A stretch of 64,000 nt of DNA from DASUFZ01 sp035541475 (GTDB lineage Bacteria > Myxococcota_A > UBA9160 > SMWR01): assembly GCA_035541475.1 (NCBI GenBank), contig DATKND010000047.1:1-64000 (forward strand). Reading direction: 5' to 3'. How positions within the stretch are numbered: position 1 is the first letter of the stretch; each line of letters starts with the position of its first letter. Below the pieces are notes generated by a model. The model was not told the DNA's origin and did no database searches. It worked only from the letters and a program-made list of their open reading frames with translations. Made by a program: the position numbers and the translations under genes. This document shows, piece by piece, positions 16,459 to 26,360 of this stretch.

Positions 16459-17808
16459 ATGCTCGAAGCAAGGCGCGTTCGCATCGCCGGCCAGGGGGCG
16501 GCCCGGGACTACGCGGCGCACCTGCTCGCGAGCCTCGGCGCCGATGTCGTGCGCGCCCGGGGTCCGATCGATCTCCCGGCCGCGCTCGAGTGGGCACGCA
16601 GCGGTGCGATGTGGCTGACGGGCACGGCGGTCGGTGCGCCGCGCCCGGCTCCGGGTCCGCTGGCGTCGTGCGCGCGCGGCGCGCTCGAAGCGCTCCGCGC
16701 GCTCGTGCCGTGGAGCGACGCGCTGCCCCTCGACGGCGCCGCGCTCCTCGGCGAGCGCGCGGCCTGCTTCGGCTACGCGCGCGCGGGTCGGGTCGCGCCC
16801 AGCCGGAGCTGTCGCCTGCTCCGCTGCGAGGACGGCTGGATCGCGCTGAACCTCGCTCGCGACGACGACCGCGCGAGCCTGCCGGCCTGGCTCGAGCGCG
16901 ACGCCGACCCGCAAGCCGACGCGTGGGACTTCGCCGAGCGTGGCGTCGCGCGGCGCTCGACCGCGGACCTCGCGCTGCGCGCCGGCTGGCTCGGCCTCGC
17001 GGTCGCGGTGGCAACGGCGCCACCCGATCCGACACCGCCGTGGCTTCGCGGGCGCGCCGTCGGCGCTGCCGGCGCGCGCGCGTGGCAGGGTCCGCGCCGC
17101 GCGCCGCTCGTGCTCGACCTCTCCGCGCTGTGGGCCGGCCCGCTTTGCGGCTCGCTCCTCGCCGCAGCCGGCGCGCGGGTCGTGAAGGTCGAGAGCGTGC
17201 GGCGCCCGGACGGCGCGCGCTCGGGACCTCGCGACTTCTTCGATCTCTGCAACGGCGCGAAGCCCTGCGTCGCGCTCGACCTCGGCAGCGCGCGCGGGCG
17301 CGAGCAGCTCGCGGCCCTGGCCCGGCGCGCCGACTGCATCGTCGAGAGCGCGCGGCCACGCGCGCTCTCGCAGCTCGGGCTCGACGCGGACGCATGGCTC
17401 GCGGAGGCGCCGGGACGCACCTGGGTGTCGCTCACCGGTTATGGCCGCGGCGATCCGGCGCCCGGCCGCGTGGCCTTCGGCGACGACGCCGCCGTCGCGG
17501 CGGGGCTCGCGCTCACGACCGGCGGCGAAGACGCGCCACTCTTCTGTGGCGACGCGATCGCCGATCCGCTCGCGGGCCTGCATGCCGCGGTGGCCGCGGC
17601 GGCTTCGCTGCGCGCGGGCGGCGGCCATCTGCTCGACCTCGCGCTCCGCGACGTCACGGCGCACGCGGCGGCGTTCCGGCCGGCGTCGGATCTCGCGGTC
17701 TCGATCGACTGCGTGTCGCCGCCGCGCGCGCGGCATCCCGCGCGCGCCGCAGGCTCGCTCGGCGCGGACACCGCGTCGATCCTCGCGGAGCTCGGCGTCG
17801 CGTGCTGA
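16459..17808 (+). CDS. CaiB/BaiF family CoA-transferase
   Basis: 449 aa. The N-terminal half has a degenerate first CaiB-type domain (RVRIAGQGAARDYAAHLLASLGADVVRARGP). The second carries the canonical segments DLSALWAGPLCGSLLAAAGARVVKVES, RSGPRDFFDLCNGAKPCVALDL, WVSLTGYGRGDP and LFCGDAIADPLAGLHAA, where the Asp normally carries the CoA thioester intermediate. It should move CoA between carboxylic acids, or act as an acyl-CoA racemase, since racemases share this fold. It overlaps the next amidohydrolase by 7 bp (GTGCTGA). It is likely to act in the same acyl-CoA route as the divergent ligase operon. Confidence 0.88.
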   Translation: MLEARRVRIAGQGAARDYAAHLLASLGADVVRARGPIDLPAALEWARSGAMWLTGTAVGAPRPAPGPLASCARGALEALRALVPWSDALPLDGAALLGERAACFGYARAGRVAPSRSCRLLRCEDGWIALNLARDDDRASLPAWLERDADPQADAWDFAERGVARRSTADLALRAGWLGLAVAVATAPPDPTPPWLRGRAVGAAGARAWQGPRRAPLVLDLSALWAGPLCGSLLAAAGARVVKVESVRRPDGARSGPRDFFDLCNGAKPCVALDLGSARGREQLAALARRADCIVESARPRALSQLGLDADAWLAEAPGRTWVSLTGYGRGDPAPGRVAFGDDAAVAAGLALTTGGEDAPLFCGDAIADPLAGLHAAVAAAASLRAGGGHLLDLALRDVTAHAAAFRPASDLAVSIDCVSPPRARHPARAAGSLGADTASILAELGVAC

Positions 17809-19220
17809 TCACGCGCGCGGAGGTCGAGGGGCGCGCGCCCTGCGCGGTGCGGATCGCGGGCGGTCGCATCGTCGAAATGGGCGCCGATCTCGATCCGCGT
17901 CCGGGAGAGAGCCTCTTCGACGCGGCGGGCGGCGCGCTGCTGCCCGGACTCCACGACCACCACCTCCATCTCTTCGCATGGGCCGCCGCGCGTCGCAGCG
18001 TCGCCTGCGGACCGCCGGCCGTGCGCGATGCCGCGGCGCTTGCGGACGCGCTGCGCGCGGCCGCGCGCTCCGCGAAGCCCGGCGCCTGGATCCGCGGCGT
18101 CGGCTACCACGAGTCGGTCGCGGGACCGCTCGATCGCAACGCACTCGACGCGCTCGTCCCCGACCACCCGCTCCGCATCCAGCAGCGCACCGGGTCGCTC
18201 TGGTGCCTGAACAGCGCCGCGTGTCGCGCGCTCGGCGTCGACGATGCCGCGGGGCGCCTCTTTCATGCCGACGCCTGGCTGCGCGCGCGCCTCGCGGCCG
18301 GCGAAACGCCGTCGCTCGCGGAGGTAGGATCCGTGTTGTCGCAGTACGGCGTCACGGGAGTGACGGACGCGAGCCCCGACAACGGAGCCGTCGAGCTCGC
18401 GGCCTTCGCGCGCGCGCAGGCGCAGGGCGAGCTTCCGCAGCGCGTGCTCGCGATGGGCCGCGCGGATCTGCCGGAATCTTCCGCGCCGCGACTCGCGCGC
18501 GGCCCCCGCAAGCTGCGCCTGTCCGAGAGCGCGCTGCCGCGCTTCGAGGACCTCGTCGCGGAGATCGAGTCCACGCATGCACGGGGTCGCGTGGTCGCGA
18601 TCCACTGCGTGACGCGAGCCGAGCTCGTCTTCGCGTGCGCGGCCTTCGAATCCGCGGGCACGCGCGCGGGCGACCGCATCGAGCACGCGAGCGTCGCGCC
18701 GCCCGACACGCTCACGTCACTCGCGGCGCTTCGCTTGACAGTCGTAACGCAGCCGGGGTTCGTCGCGACCCGCGGCGACGCCTATCGGCGCGACGTCGAC
18801 TCGAACGACCTTCCCTATCTCTATAGATGCGCAGGACTCGCCACCGCCGGGATCCCCCTGGGCGGCAGCACGGACGCGCCGTACGGCGACGCCGATCCGT
18901 GGGCCGCGATGCGCGCGGCGGTCGACCGACTCGCGCCGGACGGCCTCCCGCTCGGCGCGCAAGAGGCGCTCTCGCCCGAGCGCGCGCTCGCGCTCTTCAC
19001 GACCTCGGCCGAGTCGCCGGGCGGCGAGCCGCGACGGATCGTGCCGGGCGCGCGCGCGGATCTGTGTCTGCTCGATCGTCCCTGGTCGGCAGCGCGCCGG
19101 CAGCTCGAGAGCAGGCACGTCGTCGCGACCTGGTGTGACGGGCGCCTCGTCGGCTCGGAGCTCGGCTTCGCGCACTCCGGCAACACTGCCGCTCTGGCGA
19201 TACCTTCGGCGCCATGCTGA
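17802..19220 (+). CDS. Amidohydrolase 3 (YtcJ-like) family metal-dependent hydrolase
   Basis: 472 aa from GTG 17802 overlapping the CaiB stop. The order is typical: an N-terminal beta-sandwich strand, the metal motif GLHDHHLHLF, WIRGVGYHESV, the QQRTGSLWCLNS segment, GVTGVTDASPD, VAIHCVTRAELV, DRIEHASVAPP, then LGGSTDAPYGDADPW containing the late metal-binding Asp, and the closing ARADLCLLDRPW. Members hydrolyse amides such as formamides or N-acyl compounds. The CaiB and hemB neighbours do not name the substrate. The stop overlaps hemB ATG (ATGCTGA). Confidence 0.86.
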   Translation: MLITRAEVEGRAPCAVRIAGGRIVEMGADLDPRPGESLFDAAGGALLPGLHDHHLHLFAWAAARRSVACGPPAVRDAAALADALRAAARSAKPGAWIRGVGYHESVAGPLDRNALDALVPDHPLRIQQRTGSLWCLNSAACRALGVDDAAGRLFHADAWLRARLAAGETPSLAEVGSVLSQYGVTGVTDASPDNGAVELAAFARAQAQGELPQRVLAMGRADLPESSAPRLARGPRKLRLSESALPRFEDLVAEIESTHARGRVVAIHCVTRAELVFACAAFESAGTRAGDRIEHASVAPPDTLTSLAALRLTVVTQPGFVATRGDAYRRDVDSNDLPYLYRCAGLATAGIPLGGSTDAPYGDADPWAAMRAAVDRLAPDGLPLGAQEALSPERALALFTTSAESPGGEPRRIVPGARADLCLLDRPWSAARRQLESRHVVATWCDGRLVGSELGFAHSGNTAALAIPSAPC

Positions 19221-20194
19221 TCCGACCGCGCCGCAACCGCGCGAGCCCCGCGCTGCGAAGGCTCGTGCGCGAGACGCGCCTCGGCCCGGACGACCTGGTG
19301 CTGCCGCTGTTCGTGCAGGAGGGCGAGAACCGGCGCACGCCGATCGCGGCGATGCCCGGACACGCGCGGCTCTCGATCGATCACCTGGTCGCGACCGCGC
19401 GCGAGGCCGCCGAGCTCGGCATCCCGGGCGTGGCGCTCTTCCCGGTGCTGCCGGACGAGCTGAAGGACCCGCGCGGCAGCGCGTCGACGAAGCCCGACGG
19501 CCTCTTCCAGCGCGCGATCCGCGCCGTGAAGTCGGCGCTGCCCGAGCTGCTCGTGATCACGGACGTCGCGCTCGATCCGTACTCGTCGGACGGCCACGAC
19601 GGTGTCGTGATCGGCGGCCGCATCGACAACGACGAGACCCTGCCGCTGCTGGCCGCGATGGCGGTCTCGCAGGCGGAGGCCGGCGCCGACGTCGTCGCGC
19701 CCTCCGACATGATGGACGGTCGCGTGCGCGCGATCCGCGAGGCGCTCGACGCGGCCGGCTTCGTCGACGTCGCGATCGGCAGCTACTGCACGAAGTACGC
19801 GTCGGCCTTCTACGGCCCCTTCCGCGAGGCGCTCGACTCGGCGCCGCGTCACGGCGACAAGAAGACGTATCAGATGGATCCGGGCAACGCGCGCGAGGCG
19901 CTGCGCGAGCTCGCGCTCGACGAGGCCGAGGGCGCGGACTGGGTGATGGTGAAGCCGGGCCTGGTGTATGCCGACGTGATCCGGCTGGTGCGCGAGCACA
20001 CGGCGCTGCCGGTCGCCGCCTATCACGTGAGCGGCGAGTACGCGATGCTGCGCGCGGCGGCCGAGCGCGGCTGGATCGACTACGACGCGTGTCTTCTCGA
20101 GTCGCTGACGTCGCTGAAGCGCGCCGGCGCCGACCTGATCTTCACCTACGGCGCGCTCGACGCCGCGCGGCTGCTGAGGCGCGGCGGACGTTAG
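19214..20194 (+). CDS. hemB: Delta-aminolevulinic acid dehydratase (porphobilinogen synthase)
   Basis: 326 aa, normal length. It condenses two 5-aminolevulinates to porphobilinogen in tetrapyrrole synthesis. Visible landmarks are LVLPLFVQEG, LGIPGVALFPVLP, VITDVALDPYSSDGHDG, PSDMMDGRVRAIR, the first Schiff-base Lys in YCTKYASAFYGPFR, and the second in WVMVKPG. The metal loop reads DVALDPY rather than the DVCLCEY of zinc enzymes, so it should be a Mg-type, zinc-independent enzyme. It is translationally coupled (ATGCTGA) to the preceding amidohydrolase. Convergent with the glycosyltransferase pseudogene; only 19 bp separate them. Confidence 0.96.
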   Translation: MLIRPRRNRASPALRRLVRETRLGPDDLVLPLFVQEGENRRTPIAAMPGHARLSIDHLVATAREAAELGIPGVALFPVLPDELKDPRGSASTKPDGLFQRAIRAVKSALPELLVITDVALDPYSSDGHDGVVIGGRIDNDETLPLLAAMAVSQAEAGADVVAPSDMMDGRVRAIREALDAAGFVDVAIGSYCTKYASAFYGPFREALDSAPRHGDKKTYQMDPGNAREALRELALDEAEGADWVMVKPGLVYADVIRLVREHTALPVAAYHVSGEYAMLRAAAERGWIDYDACLLESLTSLKRAGADLIFTYGALDAARLLRRGGR

Positions 20195-20213
20195 GCGCCC
20201 GCTGGCGCTCGCC

Positions 20214-22041
20214 TCAGGGCGTCATCACATGCGGGGAGGAACCCGGTCTACCCGCCGCGACGTTATCACTTCCTGGTGTCGATGCGCCGGAGGTCACCCG
20301 AAACACCCGCCACCTCGGCCCGGCGGCCTCGAGCTGGAAGGCCTCCGAGTGGGCGGCGAGGAGCCCCTGGAATACGTCCGATTCCTTGGGCAGCCAGTAG
20401 CTCCAGTTCTTGTCCGTGACGACGACCCATTGCACGCCGTGTCGCCGGATGCCCTCCATGAGGATGTCCGTGTCGCTCAGCGGGGGAAGCCACACCACCT
20501 TGCGCCCGGACAGGTGATGGACGACAGCGACTTCCCGCGCCATGAGTACGGCGCGTTCGTCCGCGTGCTCGCGCAACCATGTGGCGGCCTGGATCTCCGA
20601 GTAGTTGGGAGATTTCGTCACCTCGAAGGCGAGGTTCCAGCGCGCGACTGCCAACTCCTCGATGACCCCCACGAGCACCAGGCCCCCGATTCCCAGCGCG
20701 AGAGAGATCCCTGCCAGACGCGGCGCGAGGGCACCCCAGTCGGGATCGAGGCGGAGCCGCTCCCCGCGCTCGCGCACCCACAGCCCGGCGGCTGCGACCG
20801 CGATCCAGAAACACGAGGAGGCGACCGGCTGGATCGTACCCAGACGCAGCGCGCTACTGCCCGCCATCGCGGCGAGCGGCACCGACACGGCGATCAGCGC
20901 CGTGCCGAGCCGGCGACGACGGAGTCGCGCCTGTCGGCCGAGCTCCAACGTTCCGCGCCAGACGTACCAGCACGCGAGCGGCAGCAGCGGCAGGATGAAG
21001 CGGACCTCGACATCCCAGGGCCACACCACGACCATCGCGGCCGACGCGACGAAGGCGAAGTCGTGGAGGTGACCGGCGCGCTCGAGCAAGGAAGCGACCA
21101 GACCGACTAAGAGCAGGCCCAGCGCGGCGGATATCGCGGGCGAGCCCCAGTCCGGCAGGATCCAATGGTGCGTGAGCAGCTGGTCAGCACTTGTCGTGTA
21201 GTTCAGAAGATTGTCGCCGATGCGGTGCACCCAATCCGCAGCGCCGGCGTCGCCCAGCTCCGGTCGATTTCCGTTCACGACCCTGAGCTGTGAGAGATAC
21301 GACTTCGGGTAGCCGCCCAGGGGCCATTCCGAGATCTCGTTGCCTCCGGCCCAGACCATCCAGATCCCTTGAACGACGACACCGACGAGCAGCGCCGGGG
21401 CGAGCCAGCGCAGACGTCGCCGCAGCGCGCCGCGCTCCATCAGCCAGGTCGCGCCGATCCAGGCAATTGCGCCGGCGATGATCGAGATGGCCGCCGTGCG
21501 GAGCATCACGCACGTCGCGAGGGTTGCCGCGAAGAGCAGGGATGTGGCGACGCGCTTGCGCGTAGGGCCTCCGGAGTCCGCGCCCAGGGCGAGCCAGAAG
21601 GCCAGCGACGTCACGGCGAAGCACGGCAGGTCCGAGAACCACCAGGTTCGTGGAGAAGGAGAAGATCTCGGGCGAGGCCATCGGCAGCAGACAGGCGGCG
21701 CCCGCGATGCCTCGTCCCCCGATCCGGCGGATCAGCGCGTAGCTGAGCAGGAAGCCGAGCGTGGAGAAGAGCGCCAGCGCCCGCAGGTCGTTCGCATGAC
21801 CACAGCCCGTCGAGACACACAGAAGTGCAAGAAGAGAGGGCATCCCCGGCGGCATGAGCGTCCCCGGGGCTCCGTTGAAGCCATAGGGCTCGCCGTGGAC
21901 GATCGACTCGGCCAGCTCGATGTACGTGGTATCGCCACTGACGAAGTCGTCACCGCGGCGGACCATGAACCCCTGGAGCGCGCCGAGCGCGATGATCGCG
22001 CAGGCGAAGACGATGTCCGTCCGGGTGACGCGCCGGGGCAT
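20214..22041 (-). pseudogene. Frameshifted glycosyltransferase family 39 / PMT-like membrane protein
   Basis: Two frames together make one protein of about 609 residues. The N-terminal frame from ATG 22041 gives a first helix, the GT-C first-loop acid SGDTTYIELAESIVHGEPYG, and MPPGMPSLLAL. It is coherent to FSFSTNLV (about 21640). The frame running to 20214 picks up at FSDLPCFAVTSLAFWLAL with several more helices and a soluble end. The shift sits in GGTGGTT around 21639 and equals one extra base. Intact homologues transfer sugars from a polyprenyl phosphate donor. It is either a real inactivating indel or an assembly/sequencing error. Confidence 0.82.
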
Positions 22042-22228
22042 GTTCCGACCGGAGCCGGGCCGGCCGACAGAGGGTGAGGGAAGCTCGATCGGCGGCAGCG
22101 AACAGGAGGCCCGCGCTCGGCGCGGCGAGCCTAACGCCCTCGGATGAGGATCGTGCGTGAACTCCTCATCATGACAGCGGGCTCATATTTCCTGCGCCGC
22201 GATCTGCGCGGCGGAGTACGCTGACGCC

Positions 22229-23191
22229 GTGAAGTGCATGGCGCAGCGCTCCTTCGCGCGCGGCGAGCCGCTCGTCCTGACGGAGCTGCCGACGCGCGAC
22301 CCGCACGCCGACGAGATTCGCGTCGCGGTGAAGGCGATCGGGGTCAACCCGGTCGACTGGAAGATGCGGACGATGGGACCGCTGCGGCTCGCGGCGCGCC
22401 TCATCGGCCCGCCTCCGCCAGTCGTGGTCGGTGTCGACTTCGCGGGCGTGGTGGACGCCGTCGGTGCGCGCGTCGCCGATCTCGCCGTCGGCGACCGCGT
22501 GGTCGGCGGCACGGACTTCTCGCGCGGACAGCGCGGCTCCTACGCCGACACAGTGTACGTCCGACCGGATCAGGTGTGCCCGATCCCGCCGGAGGTCGAC
22601 CTCGAGACGGCGGGCGCGCTGCCCGTCGCCGGCGTGACGGCCTGGATGTCGCTCCGCGAGATCGGGCGGCTCGACCCCGGCGAGCGCGCGCTCGTCCTCG
22701 GCGCGTCGGGCGGCGTCGGGCAGTTCGCGGTGCAGATCGCGAAGCGGGTGCTCGGCGGCTTCGTAGTCGGCGTCTGCTCCGGGAAGAACGCAGCGCTCGT
22801 TGCGTCGCTCGGCGCCGACGCCGTGCTCGACTACGAGCACGGTGACATCCTGGCGCAGGCCCGCGCCTGCGGCCCATACCAGGTCGTGATCGACTGCGTC
22901 GGCAGCTACTCGGGGGCGGGCTGCCGCGCGCTGCTCGCGCGCGGAGGTCGACACGTGATCGTGAGCGGCGATTCTGCCGCCGCCATCGCGCAGCTCTTCG
23001 TGCCGCCCTTCTCCTCGAAGGCCGTCCTCGCGCGCGCGAACCGCGAGCGCCTCGGCCACGTCGTCCGCGCGGTCGCGGAGGGGAAGGTGAAGGTGAACAT
23101 CGCGCAGCGCTTCGCGCTCGCGGACGCCGAGAAGGCGCACGCGCTGAGCCGCACCGGCCGCGTGGCGGGCAAGCTCGTGCTGCTGCCCTAG
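22229..23191 (+). CDS. Zinc-independent NADPH:quinone oxidoreductase-like MDR protein
   Basis: 320 aa from GTG 22229 (MKCMAQRSF); ATG 22238 is an alternative. It is a medium-chain dehydrogenase/reductase: AIGVNPVDWKMR, VVGVDFAGVVDAVG, VGDRVVGG, the nucleotide-binding loop LVLGASGGVGQFAVQIAK, LDYEHGDI, VIDCVGS, and the closing ALADAEKAHALSRTGRVAGKLVLLP. The Cys and His ligands of zinc alcohol dehydrogenases are absent. It reduces quinones or enones with NADPH; the true substrate is unknown. A decayed copy of a related C-terminus lies at about 32261. Confidence 0.88.
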   Translation: MKCMAQRSFARGEPLVLTELPTRDPHADEIRVAVKAIGVNPVDWKMRTMGPLRLAARLIGPPPPVVVGVDFAGVVDAVGARVADLAVGDRVVGGTDFSRGQRGSYADTVYVRPDQVCPIPPEVDLETAGALPVAGVTAWMSLREIGRLDPGERALVLGASGGVGQFAVQIAKRVLGGFVVGVCSGKNAALVASLGADAVLDYEHGDILAQARACGPYQVVIDCVGSYSGAGCRALLARGGRHVIVSGDSAAAIAQLFVPPFSSKAVLARANRERLGHVVRAVAEGKVKVNIAQRFALADAEKAHALSRTGRVAGKLVLLP

Positions 23192-23225
23192 GCGCTTCCC
23201 CCGTCGGCCCTCCTCGGAAGCAGAC

Positions 23226-23630
23226 TCATCGCGCCGGCTTGCGGGACCGGATGAATGCCAGGTACCGGAGGAGTTCCGCCTCTTCCTCCGCGCTCAGATC
23301 GTCGAGCGCGAAGGCGCTCAGCCTTCGGTGTTTGCGCGCCTCATCCCCGTCGGACGGCGCGAGGTACCCGGCCTTCTCCATCAGCGACTCGTACGGCACT
23401 GCGTAGACCACTGCGAGGCGCTGCAGCACGTTGGGAGACGGCTGCTGGACCCTCCCCTTCTCGAGCTGGCTCAGATAGGCGTTCGAGACCGCGTTGCCCG
23501 TAGCCTCTTCGACCTGACGCAGGGTGAATCCCCTGGCTGTGCGCAGGTCGGCGAGCAGCCCGCCGAGCTGACTCCGCGGCCCATCGAACCGCTTGCGCCG
23601 TTGCGGGGGACGTCGGGTGCCGTTGCTCAT
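23226..23630 (-). CDS. XRE-family HTH transcriptional regulator
   Basis: 134 aa, ATG 23630. Residues about 22-75 are a lambda-repressor/XRE helix-turn-helix: LADLRTARGFTLRQVEEATG, then SNAYLSQLEKGRVQQPSPNVLQRLAVVYAVPYESLMEKAGYL. The N-terminus is basic and the C-terminus is a short acidic helical tail (LSAEEEAELLRYLAFIR). It is divergent from the GIY-YIG-like gene and groESL across 109 bp that hold an inverted repeat and a sigma70-like promoter. That makes it the likely regulator of that module and of itself. Confidence 0.9.
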   Translation of the reverse strand: MSNGTRRPPQRRKRFDGPRSQLGGLLADLRTARGFTLRQVEEATGNAVSNAYLSQLEKGRVQQPSPNVLQRLAVVYAVPYESLMEKAGYLAPSDGDEARKHRRLSAFALDDLSAEEEAELLRYLAFIRSRKPAR

Positions 23631-23661
23631 GCGTCCAGTATGCCCGCATCTGCTTTCTTAA

Positions 23662-23686
23662 TCAAGCAAGCTGCATGTCTGCTTGA
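23662..23686. promoter_or_regulatory. Inverted repeat, probable XRE operator
   Basis: A perfect 7-bp inverted repeat, TCAAGCA (23662-23668) and TGCTTGA (23680-23686), separated by 11 bp. The right arm covers the first four bases of the proposed -35 box TTGACG (23683-23688), so a bound repressor would block the rightward promoter. The divergent XRE gene 32 bp away makes autoregulation plausible. Binding is inference. Confidence 0.55.
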
Positions 23687-23710
23687 CGTACTTATAATGC
23701 TTGGTATAGT
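23683..23710 (+). promoter_or_regulatory. Sigma70-type promoter for the GIY-YIG/groESL operon
   Basis: -35 TTGACG (23683-23688), 16-bp spacer, -10 TATAGT (23705-23710), about 30 bp before ATG 23740. A second TATAAT lies at 23693-23698. The AT-rich segment 23655-23715 stands out against its GC-rich surroundings. No CIRCE element (TTAGCACTC-N9-GAGTGCTAA) is present, so HrcA control is not indicated. Confidence 0.6.
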
Positions 23711-23739
23711 TAGCAACGAACCAGACCCAGGAGGGCACC

Positions 23740-24369
23740 ATGGAACACGGCGAATCCAGACTCTTCGAGGACCGACCTGCGCGGATCGCGCACGAGGCGC
23801 GGCTCCAGGCGAGCTGCTTCTGGTGCGAGCAATCGCACGACTCGAAGCATCCGCTCTCGGTGTGCCCCGCCTGCGTCGGCACAGCCCGCGCGGGCCGCTT
23901 CCCGATGGGATCGCTTGCGATGCAAGGATCCTATCCGCTCACCGCCGAAATGATCGACGCGACGCTCACTCGCAAGTCGCCCGGAAACTACGCACTCGGC
24001 TACCTCGACGGCGACACCTTCCTGGTGTTCTACGTCGGTCGCTCCGACTCCGACGTGAGGCACCGCCTGCACGCGTGGGTTGGCGCACCGAGCGGTTACG
24101 ACCGTCATGCGCCTTCGACCCGGGCGGCATGGGAGGTTGCGCGACGCGGGCCGCTCTCGCTGGAGGTGGCGACGCAAAGTCGCGTCGGGGCCGCGATGGA
24201 TAGCGGCTACACGCGCTTCGCCTACAGCTACGCGCCCTCCGCCGAGGCGGCCTTCGCCAAGGAGTGGCGCAACTACGACGACTTCGGAGGAAGCGACGGA
24301 CTCGACAACGCCCTGCCCCCGTCCCGACGCCAGAGAGCTCCCGAGGAGCCGCTCGAGCAGCGGGCCTGA
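23740..24369 (+). CDS. Zinc-ribbon plus GIY-YIG-like putative nuclease
   Basis: 209 aa. An N-terminal zinc ribbon is seen at Cys26, Cys29, Cys42 and Cys45 (CFWC...CPAC). Residues 84 to about 190 resemble a GIY-YIG domain: the GIY-equivalent in GNYALGYLD, YVG at 98-100, the catalytic-type Arg in DVRHRLHAW (107/109), a Glu in AAFAKEWRNY (175) and an Asn in LDNALPP (190). All key positions are filled, but the fold call is by eye. It is the first gene of the operon leading into groES (53 bp). A DNA- or RNA-directed role is possible. It could instead be a non-catalytic member of the fold. Confidence 0.65.
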   Translation: MEHGESRLFEDRPARIAHEARLQASCFWCEQSHDSKHPLSVCPACVGTARAGRFPMGSLAMQGSYPLTAEMIDATLTRKSPGNYALGYLDGDTFLVFYVGRSDSDVRHRLHAWVGAPSGYDRHAPSTRAAWEVARRGPLSLEVATQSRVGAAMDSGYTRFAYSYAPSAEAAFAKEWRNYDDFGGSDGLDNALPPSRRQRAPEEPLEQRA

Positions 24370-24422
24370 GAGCGACTCGAATCGGCCCCGTCTGGACGGA
24401 GGCCACGGAAAGGACCCAAGCA

Positions 24423-24710
24423 ATGAAGTTGAGACCGCTGCACGACCGAATCCTCGTCGAGCGCGTCGAGGAAGAAGCGAAGACCAAAGGGGGGCTCATC
24501 ATCCCCGACACCGCCAGGGAGAAGCCCATGGAGGGCAAGGTGATCGCCGTCGGCGAAGGCAAGATCCAGGAGAACGGCAAGCTCCGGCCCCTCGACGTGC
24601 ACAAGGGCGACCGGGTGCTCTTCGGCAAGTATTCCGGCACCGAGATCCAGCACCTCGGCGACGAACATCTGATCATCCGCGAGGACGACGTCCTCGCGGT
24701 GCTCGAGTAG
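24423..24710 (+). CDS. groES: Co-chaperonin GroES
   Basis: 95 aa. ATG 24423, after AAAGGA; the longer open frame upstream is not GroES-like. It has the classical N-terminus MKLRPLHDRILVERVEEE, the mobile loop KTKGGLIIPDTAREKPMEG that contacts GroEL, then VIAVGEG and VLFGKYSGTEI. It forms the lid heptamer on GroEL. It is 10 bp upstream of groEL. It belongs to an accessory chaperonin pair inside an island rather than a CIRCE-regulated housekeeping locus. Confidence 0.97.
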   Translation: MKLRPLHDRILVERVEEEAKTKGGLIIPDTAREKPMEGKVIAVGEGKIQENGKLRPLDVHKGDRVLFGKYSGTEIQHLGDEHLIIREDDVLAVLE

Positions 24711-24720
24711 GGGACGAATC

Positions 24721-26358
<1,638 letters not shown>

Positions 26359-26360
26359 AG

